NCBI RefSeq assembly: GCF_000243095.1
Contig: NZ_AHJE01000062.1
Location: 19,116 to 83,115 of the forward strand
Source of the DNA: Cupriavidus basilensis OR16
GTDB lineage: Bacteria; Pseudomonadota; Gammaproteobacteria; Burkholderiales; Burkholderiaceae
Reading direction: 5' to 3'
DNA: 64,000 bases
This document shows, piece by piece, positions 52,609-62,480 of this stretch. Each line of letters starts with the position of its first letter. Positions within the stretch are counted from its first letter, which is position 1. Under the pieces are notes generated by a model that saw nothing but the letters and a program-made list of their open reading frames with translations, had not been told where the DNA came from and did no database searches. The position numbers and the translations under genes are program-made.

Positions 52609-53799
52609 ATGAATCCAAACAACACCAGTCCGGTGGAACACAAAATGATTCGGGAAACCCGGGTAGCGCAACTGGCGCAAACCGGGGCGGGCACCCCCAT
52701 GGGGCAACTGCTGCGCCGCTTCTGGCATCCGGTGGCGCTGTCGCGCGAGGTAGCCACGGGCAGCGCCAAGGCGGTGCGGCTGCTCAGCCAGGACCTCGCT
52801 CTCTATCGCGGCGAGAGTGGCGAGCCGCACCTCGTGGCGGGGCGCTGCGCGCACCGGCTGACGATGCTGCACACGGGATGGATCGAAGGCGAGGAGATCC
52901 GATGCATGTACCACGGCTGGAAGTTCGACGGCAGCGGACGCTGCGTCGAGCGGCCGGCGGAGCGGCATTGCCGCGAGGCGAACATCCGCATCGGGGCATA
53001 TCCGGTCCATGAATACTGCGGCGTGATCTTCGCGTACCTCGGCGAAGGCGAGGCACCGGCGTTCGACCTGCCCCGCAAGGCAGTATTCGAAACGCCCGGC
53101 ATGCTGCTGTTCCAGCGCAAGGAGATCTGGCCGTGCAACTGGTTGCAAAACGTCGAGAATTCGCTGGACGCTGTGCATGTCAGCTTCGCGCACCAGATGG
53201 GCAAGGTCGGCGCCTTCGGCGAGGCCATCACCACCGAAGTGCCGGCACTCAGCTACCGTGAAACGGAAGCCGGCATCTGCCAGACGGCCGTGCGTGGCGG
53301 CTCGCAGGTGAGGGTGAGCGACTGGACGTTTCCCTACGGCAACCACGTCAACATTCCCGGCGTCGACCCCCGTGATCCGTGGACCGAGGTATCGCACTGG
53401 ATGGTACCCATCGACGACACACGAACGATGCGGCTTGCATTGTTCGCGACACCGTCCACCACGCCCGAGGCGGACAGCAAGCTCGTCAGCTATTACCACG
53501 GATGCGAAGGCTATAACTCCGCGGATCATCACGACGACCTGTTCGCCGGGAAGTATCCTACCGATCCGCTGATCCGACTCACGAGCGCGCAAGACTATGT
53601 TGCGCTGATTGGCCAGGGCGTCATCGCGGACCGCATGAACGAGTGCCTGGGCGCTTCCGATGTCGGTATTGCCATGCTGCGACGAATCCTGACGCGAGAG
53701 ATCGACTTGGTGGCAGCCGGAGCTCCCACCAAGGCATGGCGCCGTCTCGACCGCCCTTCGGCGCTGTTCACTGAGGCCGGTCCCCAGGTCACGGCGTAA
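52609..53799 (+). CDS. Rieske non-haem iron oxygenase (phthalate/vanillate O-demethylase type)
   Basis: A 396-residue oxygenase of the single-component-alpha group (phthalate 4,5-dioxygenase / VanA type). The Rieske cluster is C80-x-H82 and C99-xx-H102 (CAHRLTML, CMYHGWKFDG), and the mononuclear iron site is Asp187/His190/His195 in NVENSLDAVHVSFAHQMG. It hydroxylates or O-demethylates an aromatic acid using O2 and electrons from the PDR-type reductase at 50484. Start ATG 52609. Downstream lie a Bug receptor and a 2-oxoacid oxidoreductase. The substrate is not determinable, but an aromatic carboxylate is likely. Confidence 0.93.
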   Translation: MNPNNTSPVEHKMIRETRVAQLAQTGAGTPMGQLLRRFWHPVALSREVATGSAKAVRLLSQDLALYRGESGEPHLVAGRCAHRLTMLHTGWIEGEEIRCMYHGWKFDGSGRCVERPAERHCREANIRIGAYPVHEYCGVIFAYLGEGEAPAFDLPRKAVFETPGMLLFQRKEIWPCNWLQNVENSLDAVHVSFAHQMGKVGAFGEAITTEVPALSYRETEAGICQTAVRGGSQVRVSDWTFPYGNHVNIPGVDPRDPWTEVSHWMVPIDDTRTMRLALFATPSTTPEADSKLVSYYHGCEGYNSADHHDDLFAGKYPTDPLIRLTSAQDYVALIGQGVIADRMNECLGASDVGIAMLRRILTREIDLVAAGAPTKAWRRLDRPSALFTEAGPQVTA

Positions 53800-53848
53800 C
53801 CACCGCTGGAGGCCGTCTAGCGCATCCAAAAGAGCAAGAGGAGACAAA

Positions 53849-54833
53849 GTGTCCAATAGAAGAAACGTGATGAAGGCGGCGTGTGCCTTGCTGCTAGCTG
53901 GCGGCGTCTGGTGGCAAGATGCGCTCTGCACGCCGCTGTATCCCGCCAAGCCAATCACCCTGGTGCTGCCGGTGGCCGCCGGCAACGGCGCGGACATCGT
54001 GGCTCGCTTGCTCGCGCAGCAGATTGGCATGCAGATCGGGCAGGCCGTCGTCGTGGAGAACCGTCCCGGCGCGGGCAGTGTTGCCGCCATCAAGTACGCG
54101 GCGAATGCCAGCCCGGACGGCTACACGCTGATCCTGATCGGCAGCGCCAACGCGCTGAGCCAGTCGCTGTACAAGTCGCCACCCTACGACGTGCTGCGCG
54201 ACCTGGTACCGGTGTCGGATATCGCGAGGACCGACATTGCGATCCTGACTGGCAAGCGGTCGAAGTTCAATAGCGTCAAGGACTTTATCCACGCGGCGCG
54301 CGAGCAACCTGGCCGCCTGACGGCGGGGATCAGCCTGCTGGGCACGACCGGGCATCTGATGGCCGAACTCTTCAAGGCCAGGGAGAAGCTGGATTTCTCG
54401 ATCGTGCCGTTCAAGACATCGTCCAATCTCCACACCTCGCTGATGAATGGCGATGTGGACGTGGCGTTCGATCTCGCGCCGCCAGCGCTGGCACAACTGC
54501 GCGCCGGCGGGCTGCGCGCGCTGGCCCATCGGCTCGGGCACCCGTTCGGTCATCCTGCCGGATGTGCCCACGCTGAGGGAACTCGGCTATGAAAACTACG
54601 AGATCGTATCGACCATGCAGATCGCCGCGCCAGCACGCACGCCAGCGCCGATCGTCGAACGGATGAATCGGGAAATCCAGCGCGCGCTGGGCCAGTCTGA
54701 GCTGCAGAAGCGGTTCCGAGACCAGGGATTCGCCACCGCAGGCGGCACAGCCACGCAGGCGCGCGAGCATGTCGCCGGCGAAGTGGAGAAGTGGCGCAAC
54801 GTGATCCGAGCGACCCAAATCGAACTGCAGTAA
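53849..54833 (+). pseudogene. Bug-family substrate-binding protein, frameshifted
   Basis: A tripartite tricarboxylate transporter receptor. GTG 53849 follows AGGAG; a signal peptide (MSNRRNVMKAACALLLAGGV) precedes the family opening KPITLVLPVAAGNGADIVAR. The frame is lost after GGLRALA; the second frame carries the C-terminal third (SVILPDVPTLRELGYENYEI, IVERMNREIQRALGQSEL). Deleting one C from the CCC at 54525-54527 joins LRALA to IGSGTRSVILPDVPTLREL. Intact, it would be a periplasmic receptor for a carboxylate, probably the aromatic acid of this gene set. As read, the protein is truncated. Confidence 0.88.
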
Positions 54834-55170
54834 GGCGGTGTATTGCGGTGAAGGCGGGGCGCGGCATATCAGGAGCGACGAGTCACAGGCTCTTCATCGC
54901 GCCGCTGGCGGGAAGCGTGTGACGCTACCTCCGCCAATCTGATACGAAAGGCGCAGACCCCAATAAGCGCTACCGTCCCGCCGCTGTCCACCCTCCATCG
55001 TGATACCCCACGTGCCTGGCGCACGTGAGGGGGCGCTGCGACTTCTCGCCGGGGCCCACGGCTCCTGCCACGAGATACCGGCTTGCTGCCTGCTGTATTT
55101 CCGCGCTCCGCGCCCCCGCGCAGAGTCTGCCAATCAATCCCCATTACAGGGTTTCAGGCCCGCCAAAGAG
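54834..55170. other. Non-coding stretch before the IOR-type gene
   Basis: No gene found. The stretch lies between the Bug receptor end and the fused oxidoreductase start and presumably contains that gene's promoter. A short inverted repeat could exist around 54880-54920, but no convincing terminator was seen. Confidence 0.5.
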
Positions 55171-58100
55171 ATGAATAACGCCCTTGCCCGTACCGGAACA
55201 ACGCTTGACGACAAGTATCAGGCCCAGGAGGGCTGGCTCTACATGACTGGCATGCAGGCCTTGGTGAGATTGCCCATCCAGCAGCGCCTGCGCGACACGG
55301 CAGCGGGATGGAACACCGGTGCCTATATCTCGGGCTATCGCGGATCGCCCGTCGGCCGCTACGACATGGAACTCTGGGCGGCAGAGACACTGCTCAAGGA
55401 ACACAACATCCAGTTCCGTGCCGGTCTGAACGAAGACCTTGCCGCCACGGCGATCTGGGGTGCCCAGTATGTGGGTAGCTTCCCGGGCGCCAGGGTCGAT
55501 GGCGTGTTCGGCATCTGGTACGGCAAGGGACCTGGCGTGGACCGCTCGGGCGACGTCTTGCGTCACGCCAATCTCGCTGGCACATCGCCCAAGGGCGGTG
55601 TCGTGTGTCTGGCGGGCGACGATCACGGCGCCAAGTCTTCCACGGTGGCGAACTTCTCGGACCAGATATTCATCGCCGTCGGGATGCCGGTGCTCTATCC
55701 GTCGAACACGCAAGAACTGCTGGACTATGGCCTGCACGGGATCGCGATGTCACGCTTCAGCGGCTGCTGGGTCGGCATGAAAGTGGTCACCGACGTGGTG
55801 GAGGGCGGCGGCTCCGTCTACGTGTCGCTGGATTCGCCGCAGATCCGGATGCCAGAATCAGCACGGGACGCCGCTGACATGCTGGAGAGCGACGGATACC
55901 ATATCCGCAGCGTCGACGCGCCGCTGCCGCAGGAAGAACGGCTGTATCACCATAAGCACCAGGCGGTGATGGCGTACGCGCGTGCCAATGGGCTCAACCG
56001 CGTGACCCTGAACCCGGACCATGCCAAGATCGGCATCGTTTCCGCCGGCAAGTCCTGGCAGGACGTGCTCGAGGCCATGGCCAGCCTTGGGCTGGATGAG
56101 GCGCGCGCCGCCGAACTGGGTATCCGTCTGCTTAAAATCGGCATGATCTGGCCGCTGGATCCCGCGATCGTCCGCGAGTTCGCGCAAGGCCTAGAAACGA
56201 TCATCGTGGTCGAAGAGAAGCGGCCGGTGCTCGAGGACCAGTTGCGCGCGGCGCTCTACGGCGGAGCGGCGCCACGCATTGTCGGCAAGCACCAAGCTGG
56301 CGGGGTGTTCGATCCGGCGCGCGGTCCCATGTTATTCCCGAACGCCGGGGAACTGAGCCCGCAGCGGATCGCGGCCGTGATCGCTGATACGCTGCACCTG
56401 CACAATCCGGCCTGCGGACTAAATTCCCCTCTCGCGCCCGCCGCCAAAGCGGACGCCAGTGGCATGCCATCACGCATGCCGGGATTCTGCTCCGGCTGTC
56501 CGCACAACCGCTCCACACGATTGCCGGAGGGCAGCCGCGCGCTGGCCGGCATCGGTTGCCATACCATCGCCGCCCGCGCCAATCCGCTCCGCACCACGAC
56601 CGTGTCGCAGATGGGCGGCGAAGGTGTCATGTGGCTGGGCCAGCAGGCGTTCACCGATGAGAAGCACGTCTTCGCCAATATCGGCGACGGAACATTCGCC
56701 CACTCCGGGTTCCTGGCGGTGCGCCAGGCCATCGCGGCCGGCGTCCCGATGACCTACAAGATCCTCTACAACGGCTTCGTGTCGATGACAGGCGGCCAAC
56801 CTGTGGAAACGGAACAGCCGCCCCAGCAAATTCTTCACGGACTGGCGGCGGAAGGCGTGCGCAAGATGGCAGTGGTGACCGACGAGCCGCAGAAGTACCG
56901 GGATATTTCCTTGCCTCCGGATACGCCCGTTCACCACCGCAGCCAGATGGACGCTGTGCAGCGCGAGTTCCGCGAATATCCCGGGGTCTCCGTCATCCTG
57001 TATGACCAGGCTTGCGCCACGGAGCGCAGGCGCTTGCGCAAACGTGGCAAGCTGCCTGACCCGGCGAAGCGTGCCTTCATCAACCCTGCCGTGTGCGAGG
57101 GGTGCGGCGATTGCGGCAAGGCGTCCAACTGCATGTCGATTGAACCGCTGGAAACCGAGTTCGGTCGCAAGCGACGGATCAACCAGGGTAGCTGCAATAA
57201 GGACTACTCTTGCGTCGACGGCTTCTGCCCCAGCTTCGTGACCGTACACGGGGGCAAGCCCAGGGATCAGAAGGCGAGTAATGGCGGCCCGCGCCAGCCC
57301 GAATGGACTCACACGCTGCCAGAACCGGTCATCGCCGCCTTGGCGGATATCCGCAGTGTCCTGATCGTCGGCATCGGCGGGACCGGCGTGGTCACGATTG
57401 GCCAGACCCTGGCCATGGCCGCTCACCTGCAGGGCTATTACACTTCGAACCTCGACATCACCGGCATCAGCCAGAAGTACGGAGCGGTGAATTCCCATGT
57501 CCGCATTGCACCGCGCCCGGGCATGTTGCACGCCACCCGTATCGGCGCCGGCGATACCAGCGCGCTGGTCGGCTGCGACCTGGTAGTGGCAGCCGGCGAC
57601 GAAACAGTGTCGACGCTACGCCTGGGCACCAGCCAGGGCGTCATCTGTACGGACCTCGTTCCTACGGCGGAGTTCGCCGGCAACCCGGACTGGAACATCG
57701 ATGCCGACGTGCTGGTCCAGCGTTTGCGGCATGCCCTGGGCGACGATGTGCTGCTGCTCGAAGGACAGCGCCTGGCGATCGAACTGATGGGCGATGCTAT
57801 CGCCGCCAACATGCTCATGCTGGGGGCGGCGTGGCAGCGCGGACTGGTGCCCGTATCGCTGGCAGCAATGCATCGGGCCATAGAACTCAACGGGGTGGCT
57901 GTGGCGATGAACAAGGACGCGTTCCTTTGGGGCCGCCGCGCCGGGCATGACTTGCAGGCGGTGGAGCGGTTCGTCCGGGAGACACGTGCGCCCGCGAGCC
58001 AGGTCATCAATTTCGTGCCGCGGACCAGGCGCAGCGTGGCAGATGTCGTCCGCAGCCGAGGCGAACACCTGAAAGCGCATGGCGGCCATGGGCCCGTGCG

Positions 58101-58716
58101 GCGCTACGAGCAGCTGGTACAGCGCGTGGCCGATGCGGAACGGCATGCGGGCCTGGGCGATGCGCTCAGTCGTGCTGTGGCGACCAGTTACCACAAGCTG
58201 CTGGCAGTGAAAGATGAATGGGAGGTGGCCCGCCTCTATAGCCATCCCGACTTCCAGGCGGCGCTGAGGAACGAGTTCGAAGGAGAGTACACGCTACGCT
58301 TCCACGTTGGCGCTTGGCCTTTTTCGACCACGGACGACATGGGAAGACCGGTCAAGGGCGAAGTTGGCCCCTGGCTGATGACCGCATTCCGATGGATGAC
58401 GAAATTCCGGTTTCTGCGCGGCAGTGTGCTGGATCCCTTCCGGAACAACGCCGAGCGCCGCCTGGAGCGCCATCTCGTCTCCCAATACGAGCGCGATATC
58501 GATCGTCTGCTCGACGGCATCAATGCGCAGACGTATGACGTGGCCACGCGCATTGCCGCGTTGCCGGAGTCAGTGCGCGGCTTCGGGCACGTCAAGGAAG
58601 CTAGCGCGGCCAAAGCAGGCGAAGCCCGCGCAGCACTGATCGCCGAACTGGAGGGGCGATGGGCAGGGCCTGTACAGCCACAGGCGGTACAGGCCAGGGT
58701 GTACGCCGTCACCTGA
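55171..58716 (+). CDS. Indolepyruvate-ferredoxin-oxidoreductase-family protein (fused IorA/IorB type)
   Basis: A 1181-residue fused 2-oxoacid:acceptor oxidoreductase. Start ATG 55171 (MNNALARTGTTLDDKYQAQE). Domains in order: POR-N/alpha-type part (GAYISGYRGSPVGRYDMEL), TPP domain (ANIGDGTFAHSGFLAVRQA; GDG...N), Fe-S region (VCEGCGDCGKASNCMSIE and GSCNKDYSCVDGFCPSF), gamma domain (IVGIGGTGVVTIGQTLAMAA) and a C-terminal DUF6537-like region. It oxidatively decarboxylates aryl pyruvates (or related 2-oxoacids) to acyl-CoA and passes electrons to ferredoxin. Such fusions are common in Burkholderiales. It may handle an aromatic 2-oxoacid from this catabolic block; that link is inference. Confidence 0.92.
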   Translation: MNNALARTGTTLDDKYQAQEGWLYMTGMQALVRLPIQQRLRDTAAGWNTGAYISGYRGSPVGRYDMELWAAETLLKEHNIQFRAGLNEDLAATAIWGAQYVGSFPGARVDGVFGIWYGKGPGVDRSGDVLRHANLAGTSPKGGVVCLAGDDHGAKSSTVANFSDQIFIAVGMPVLYPSNTQELLDYGLHGIAMSRFSGCWVGMKVVTDVVEGGGSVYVSLDSPQIRMPESARDAADMLESDGYHIRSVDAPLPQEERLYHHKHQAVMAYARANGLNRVTLNPDHAKIGIVSAGKSWQDVLEAMASLGLDEARAAELGIRLLKIGMIWPLDPAIVREFAQGLETIIVVEEKRPVLEDQLRAALYGGAAPRIVGKHQAGGVFDPARGPMLFPNAGELSPQRIAAVIADTLHLHNPACGLNSPLAPAAKADASGMPSRMPGFCSGCPHNRSTRLPEGSRALAGIGCHTIAARANPLRTTTVSQMGGEGVMWLGQQAFTDEKHVFANIGDGTFAHSGFLAVRQAIAAGVPMTYKILYNGFVSMTGGQPVETEQPPQQILHGLAAEGVRKMAVVTDEPQKYRDISLPPDTPVHHRSQMDAVQREFREYPGVSVILYDQACATERRRLRKRGKLPDPAKRAFINPAVCEGCGDCGKASNCMSIEPLETEFGRKRRINQGSCNKDYSCVDGFCPSFVTVHGGKPRDQKASNGGPRQPEWTHTLPEPVIAALADIRSVLIVGIGGTGVVTIGQTLAMAAHLQGYYTSNLDITGISQKYGAVNSHVRIAPRPGMLHATRIGAGDTSALVGCDLVVAAGDETVSTLRLGTSQGVICTDLVPTAEFAGNPDWNIDADVLVQRLRHALGDDVLLLEGQRLAIELMGDAIAANMLMLGAAWQRGLVPVSLAAMHRAIELNGVAVAMNKDAFLWGRRAGHDLQAVERFVRETRAPASQVINFVPRTRRSVADVVRSRGEHLKAHGGHGPVRRYEQLVQRVADAERHAGLGDALSRAVATSYHKLLAVKDEWEVARLYSHPDFQAALRNEFEGEYTLRFHVGAWPFSTTDDMGRPVKGEVGPWLMTAFRWMTKFRFLRGSVLDPFRNNAERRLERHLVSQYERDIDRLLDGINAQTYDVATRIAALPESVRGFGHVKEASAAKAGEARAALIAELEGRWAGPVQPQAVQARVYAVT

Positions 58717-59143
58717 ACACCCGTGCCTCGCCGCATGCATTGCGGTAGTACACGGGCTGGCCAATACGTACGGGACTGCGCGGCAGCCTGCGCACGCCAC
58801 ATCTGGAAATCACGGTACGCGCAGCGTCCCGCACCGCGTAGGTACGCCTGCGCGGTGCCGTTCCGTACGGTCCGACTCACCTGCACGATCCGCAACGGTG
58901 CGGCGTGGGCGCGCTCGCACCCGACCTGCGCCGGTGGGAAGCAGCTCCAAGCCTGGGATTGCAACAAGCAGGACAATCGCGCGCCTTCTTCGTTCGACTG
59001 TTGTCCCGCCCCGACACAGAATCAAGACGCCCTTCGGTGACCGCCCCGACATCACGCACCGCGGCCCTGGCAGACGGCATCACAGCGGCGACCTGACGGA
59101 CGTCGCCGAGCCACAAAAAAAACTCAACGAGGAGACCATCAGT
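58717..59143. other. Non-coding stretch before the porin gene
   Basis: About 430 bases without a recognisable gene. It ends with an A-tract (59114-59121) and the GGAG ribosome-binding site of the porin. Confidence 0.5.
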
Positions 59144-60307
59144 ATGAGAAGGACGCTTTCTATTGCCCTGGTTCTGGGCGCGGCAGGCAGCACGGCAGCC
59201 AGCGCGCAATCCGGTGTGACTCTCTATGGCGTCATCGACGCTCCGATCGAGTATGTCAACAAGATTGCACAAGGTGCACCGTCGGTCGTCAACGGGCAGT
59301 TAGTCCAACAGCCTGGTGGCAACCGCTTCGGCATGCCTTCCGGCGGAGGACTGGCGGGCGGACGTTGGGGCCTGCGTGGCACGGAAGACCTCGGAGGTGG
59401 CATGTCTTCGTTGTTCGTGCTGGAAAGCGGGTTTGCCGAAGATAGCGGCGCGTCATTGCAGGGCCGGCTGTTCGGGCGGCAGGCCTTCGTTGGCATCCAG
59501 AACCGCTTTGGGCAACTGACGCTTGGCAGGCAGTATTCGTCGATGTTCAACGCCTTCTCCAATTTTGCGCCGCTGCGCTATGCGGTGATGTATGAACCGG
59601 TTGGCGCGATGCTGGGTGGTAGTGCCCGTTCAGACAACACGGTCAAGTACACCGGTTCGTTCGGCTCGGTAACGGCGATAGCGCATTACTCGTTCGGCGT
59701 CGGGACCCCTACCGTTGGCGTTTCGCCGCTGTTAAATGGCGGCGCGGGCGAGGTGCCGGGGCACGCGGGAAACAACGCTGGTTGGGGGGCCGGGGCCTAT
59801 TACCTGAGCAACGGATTCGGCGTGAGCGTGGCCTACGATGAATGGAATCCGACGATGGTCGTCGGCCAGGCCGGCAAGTCGCGCAAGGCCGGCCTGGCAG
59901 CCAGCTACAGCATCGGTCCAGGTAGCATCATGGCGGGCTATCGTTGGGGGAACACAGACTACGCCAACCACGTAACGCTGGCGAAAGAGAATTTCTTGTG
60001 GGTGGGCGGCACTTACCAGGCCACGCCGTCATTAGGCCTGACGCTGGCCTATTACTACTGGGACATTAGCTCGGTGCGGGTCTCGCCGACGGCGACGGCC
60101 ACGAATCCGGCCAAGCCGTGGCAGGTTGCCTTCGTGTCGACCTACAGCCTTTCAAAGCGTACCGATGTGTATCTGACCTCCGCGTACGCGAGAAACGCCG
60201 CGCTGAACTTCGACACGTCGCTCACCGGTTTTGGCAGCGGCTACTATCCCACGCCGGGGCAACGCGGCATGCTTGGCGTGGCGTTGGGTGTCCGCCATAG
60301 ATTCTGA
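59144..60307 (+). CDS. General porin (Gram-negative porin family, OmpC/GBP type)
   Basis: A 387-residue outer-membrane porin. Start ATG 59144, with GGAG 9 bases upstream; signal peptide MRRTLSIALVLGAAGSTAASA then AQSGVTLYGVIDAPIEYVNK, the usual beta-proteobacterial porin opening. Family hallmarks: GSRWGLRGTEDLGGG-like segment (GRWGLRGTEDLGGGMSSLFV), LFGRQAFVGIQNRFGQLTLG with the conserved Arg, and C-terminal VALGVRHRF ending in Phe. Forms a trimeric water-filled channel for small hydrophilic solutes. It follows the IOR-type gene and may admit the pathway's substrate. A related porin is at 62481. Confidence 0.92.
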   Translation: MRRTLSIALVLGAAGSTAASAQSGVTLYGVIDAPIEYVNKIAQGAPSVVNGQLVQQPGGNRFGMPSGGGLAGGRWGLRGTEDLGGGMSSLFVLESGFAEDSGASLQGRLFGRQAFVGIQNRFGQLTLGRQYSSMFNAFSNFAPLRYAVMYEPVGAMLGGSARSDNTVKYTGSFGSVTAIAHYSFGVGTPTVGVSPLLNGGAGEVPGHAGNNAGWGAGAYYLSNGFGVSVAYDEWNPTMVVGQAGKSRKAGLAASYSIGPGSIMAGYRWGNTDYANHVTLAKENFLWVGGTYQATPSLGLTLAYYYWDISSVRVSPTATATNPAKPWQVAFVSTYSLSKRTDVYLTSAYARNAALNFDTSLTGFGSGYYPTPGQRGMLGVALGVRHRF

Positions 60308-60431
60308 GGCGCAACGGAAGCGGGCTAGTCATCAGGGACGCCGGGACCTTGCGGTGCGGGCGTTGATCCGCCGGGTCCCGGCCGTTGCGATCTGGCGGCC
60401 ACGTCTTCGAGTGAAGAAGCCGGCCGCCGAT

Positions 60432-61456
60432 TCAGGCCACGAGTATTCGATTTGCCCGACGAGTGACCTGGCCTTGCCAAAGTAACAACACTGCGCTAGT
60501 CAGCGTAAGCACCGCACAGGTCATTGCCATGAGCCAGAAGGAGTTCCAAAGCAGCGGGGCCAGCACGCCGGCGATCGGCGCACAGTGTGCTGCGTGCCCC
60601 ACCGCCGCACCAGGAGTGGCAGGCATACCAGGCCCGCAACCAGCCCCAGCACCATTGGCACAAATATCAGGTAGACCTCGGTCGCGGGGCGCCCCAAGAG
60701 ATGGATTACAAATTGCGGAGCGGCTGCGACGTACAGGAACATCGCCATCCAGTTGCAGGCATGGGCCACCGTCAGGCGCATAAACCAAGCCGAGCCCAGC
60801 ACATTGCGGTAGCCGCGCCACAGAGTGGCGACGCGCATAGGCTGACGGCGAATAGGCGGCAAGGTTTCCGGCAGCAGCCGCCCGTAGACCAGCAACATCA
60901 GCGCCGCGACCACGGAAAGGAAGGCAAACACCGCCCGCCAGCCCCATATGGACGTCAGCCATCCACCCAGCATGGGAACCAAGGTAGGGCCCAGGCACTG
61001 GACGATGCTGGTACGCGCAATCATTCTTTGCGCATCGGCGCCTGAATAGAGGTCGCGGATGATGGCGCGGCACAGAATCGTTCCTAGCCCGGCTGCCAAG
61101 CCCTGCACGGTGCGCAGCAACCAAAGCTCCTCAATACGCGTGACTCTCAAACAGAGCAAGGAGGACAGCAGCAGCACCACTAACACGAAATTCAGGGGCC
61201 GTCGCCTCCCATAGGCATCTGAGATGACACCATGCCACAGGCACATGAAGGCATTGGCCACAAAAAAGAGCGATACCGTTTGCTGCACGGCGGTAGCCGA
61301 AATGCGCAGGTCCTGCTGAATCCCCGTGAGGGTGGGAAACAGGATGTCAGACCACAGTGACACCAGAATACCCAGAACCCCTAGCAAGGGCAGTGCTTGC
61401 GCGGGGCTCAGTGGTGGCTTGTTGTCGAATATGTGTTGCATGAGTGGGGAGCGCAA
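60432..61456 (-). pseudogene. MFS drug-resistance transporter (Bcr/CflA type), frameshifted
   Basis: The first 260 residues (LLGVLGILVSLWSDILFPTL, WHGVISDAYGRRRPLNFVLV with the loop 2-3 signature, FMRLTVAHACNWMAMFLYVA) read in one frame from 61456 to about 60585; the last helices (IAGVLAPLLWNSFWLMAMTC) read in another frame to a stop at 60432. Adding one base near 60575 gives WGTQHTVRRIAGVLAPLLWN. The result is a typical 12-helix Bcr/CflA exporter of about 340 residues. Read as is, the last helices are lost. Flanked by two porins and a DsbA-family gene. Confidence 0.82.
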
Positions 61457-61717
61457 TGAATACGTTTGGAACGTTCCGCCGGCCTCTGGCCGGCCTCGTC
61501 CTGTAGCGCCGGCAGCGGTTGAGCGGTATCACGCGCCTTGTGGCGGAACCTCTTTCAGGCTGCCGCCAATGGTGCCAATGGCGGTGTGTACGGCACTGAC
61601 AACTACGACTTCTCTGGTCATGAAATTCTCCGGCTCCGACTCAAGAACAAAGAGCCAGACGCTGCATGACAGGCGAACGCGTGGCGAGGCGCCATGGCAC
61701 TACCGTGTCAGGCAATG

Positions 61718-62425
61718 TCAGCCTGAGATGGAACGCAGCATGGCATCCAGCAGGACGTCGGGTGGATTCGCACCGGAGACCGAATGCGATCTGTTGAACA
61801 CAAAGCAAGGGACGCCATCAATGTGGCGATCGATTGGTGCAGGCGCCGAAATGGTCCTGCTGGCGCTACGCCGGAACTCCGCAAACTGTTCGGCCAAGCC
61901 ATGGGGCCCCAGTTCGCATTCCAGCCCCAGCCGTTCAAGCACGGTCGAATCACCGATGTCCTCGCCCTCGATAAAGTAAGCCACGAACAGCCGCTCGACC
62001 AACCCGGCTACCTGCGTTTCGTTGCAATGGCGGGTTGCATAGGCAACCAGTTCGTGCGCTGACGCAGTGTTTGGCAGTACCTTGATCCGTTCGAAGGCAA
62101 AGTCGATACCGACGGCGGTCCCTGCATGCCTGACCTGCGCTCTTCGGGCGGCAACTGCCTCGGGACGGCCTAGCCGGGCAATATAGAACGCCTGGTATGG
62201 CAAGCCGCCAGGCGGCGTGTCGGGGCGCAGTTGATGCGAGCGCCAAAGCACGCTCAAGTCAACGTCCGGCCGCATCTCAGCCAGCCGGCTCATGGCAGTA
62301 TGCAGGTGGCGCTTGCCAATCAGGCACCAGGGGCAGACGAAGTCGAAGTACACTTCGATCGTCAGTCCCGGCCTGGCCCCTTCATGGATGCCCAAGGCGG
62401 TTGAAGGGCTACTGTTCATCTTCAT
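61718..62425 (-). CDS. DsbA-family oxidoreductase (FrnE/HCCA-isomerase-like)
   Basis: A 235-residue thioredoxin-fold protein. CPWC (Cys31, Cys34) in VYFDFVCPWCLIGKRH is the redox motif; the cis-Pro loop is GVPCFVF and the C-terminal SGANPPDVLLDAML matches the FrnE type. No signal peptide, so it is cytoplasmic. Members act as polyketide-related oxidoreductases or glutathione-dependent isomerases (HCCA isomerase); the exact role is unknown. Start ATG 62425 or the next in-frame Met. It lies on the same strand as, and between, the MFS gene and the porin. Confidence 0.85.
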   Translation of the reverse strand: MKMNSSPSTALGIHEGARPGLTIEVYFDFVCPWCLIGKRHLHTAMSRLAEMRPDVDLSVLWRSHQLRPDTPPGGLPYQAFYIARLGRPEAVAARRAQVRHAGTAVGIDFAFERIKVLPNTASAHELVAYATRHCNETQVAGLVERLFVAYFIEGEDIGDSTVLERLGLECELGPHGLAEQFAEFRRSASRTISAPAPIDRHIDGVPCFVFNRSHSVSGANPPDVLLDAMLRSISG

Positions 62426-62480
62426 GGACGCTTTTCAAGGGAAAAAACTCGAGCACTCACGCACCCGGCCGGGGTCATGC

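Noticed and set aside
62455..62480. ACCCGGCCGGGGT hairpin after the second porin
   Set aside because: Only a short stem, and the T-run lies about 18 bases further on; not a convincing terminator.
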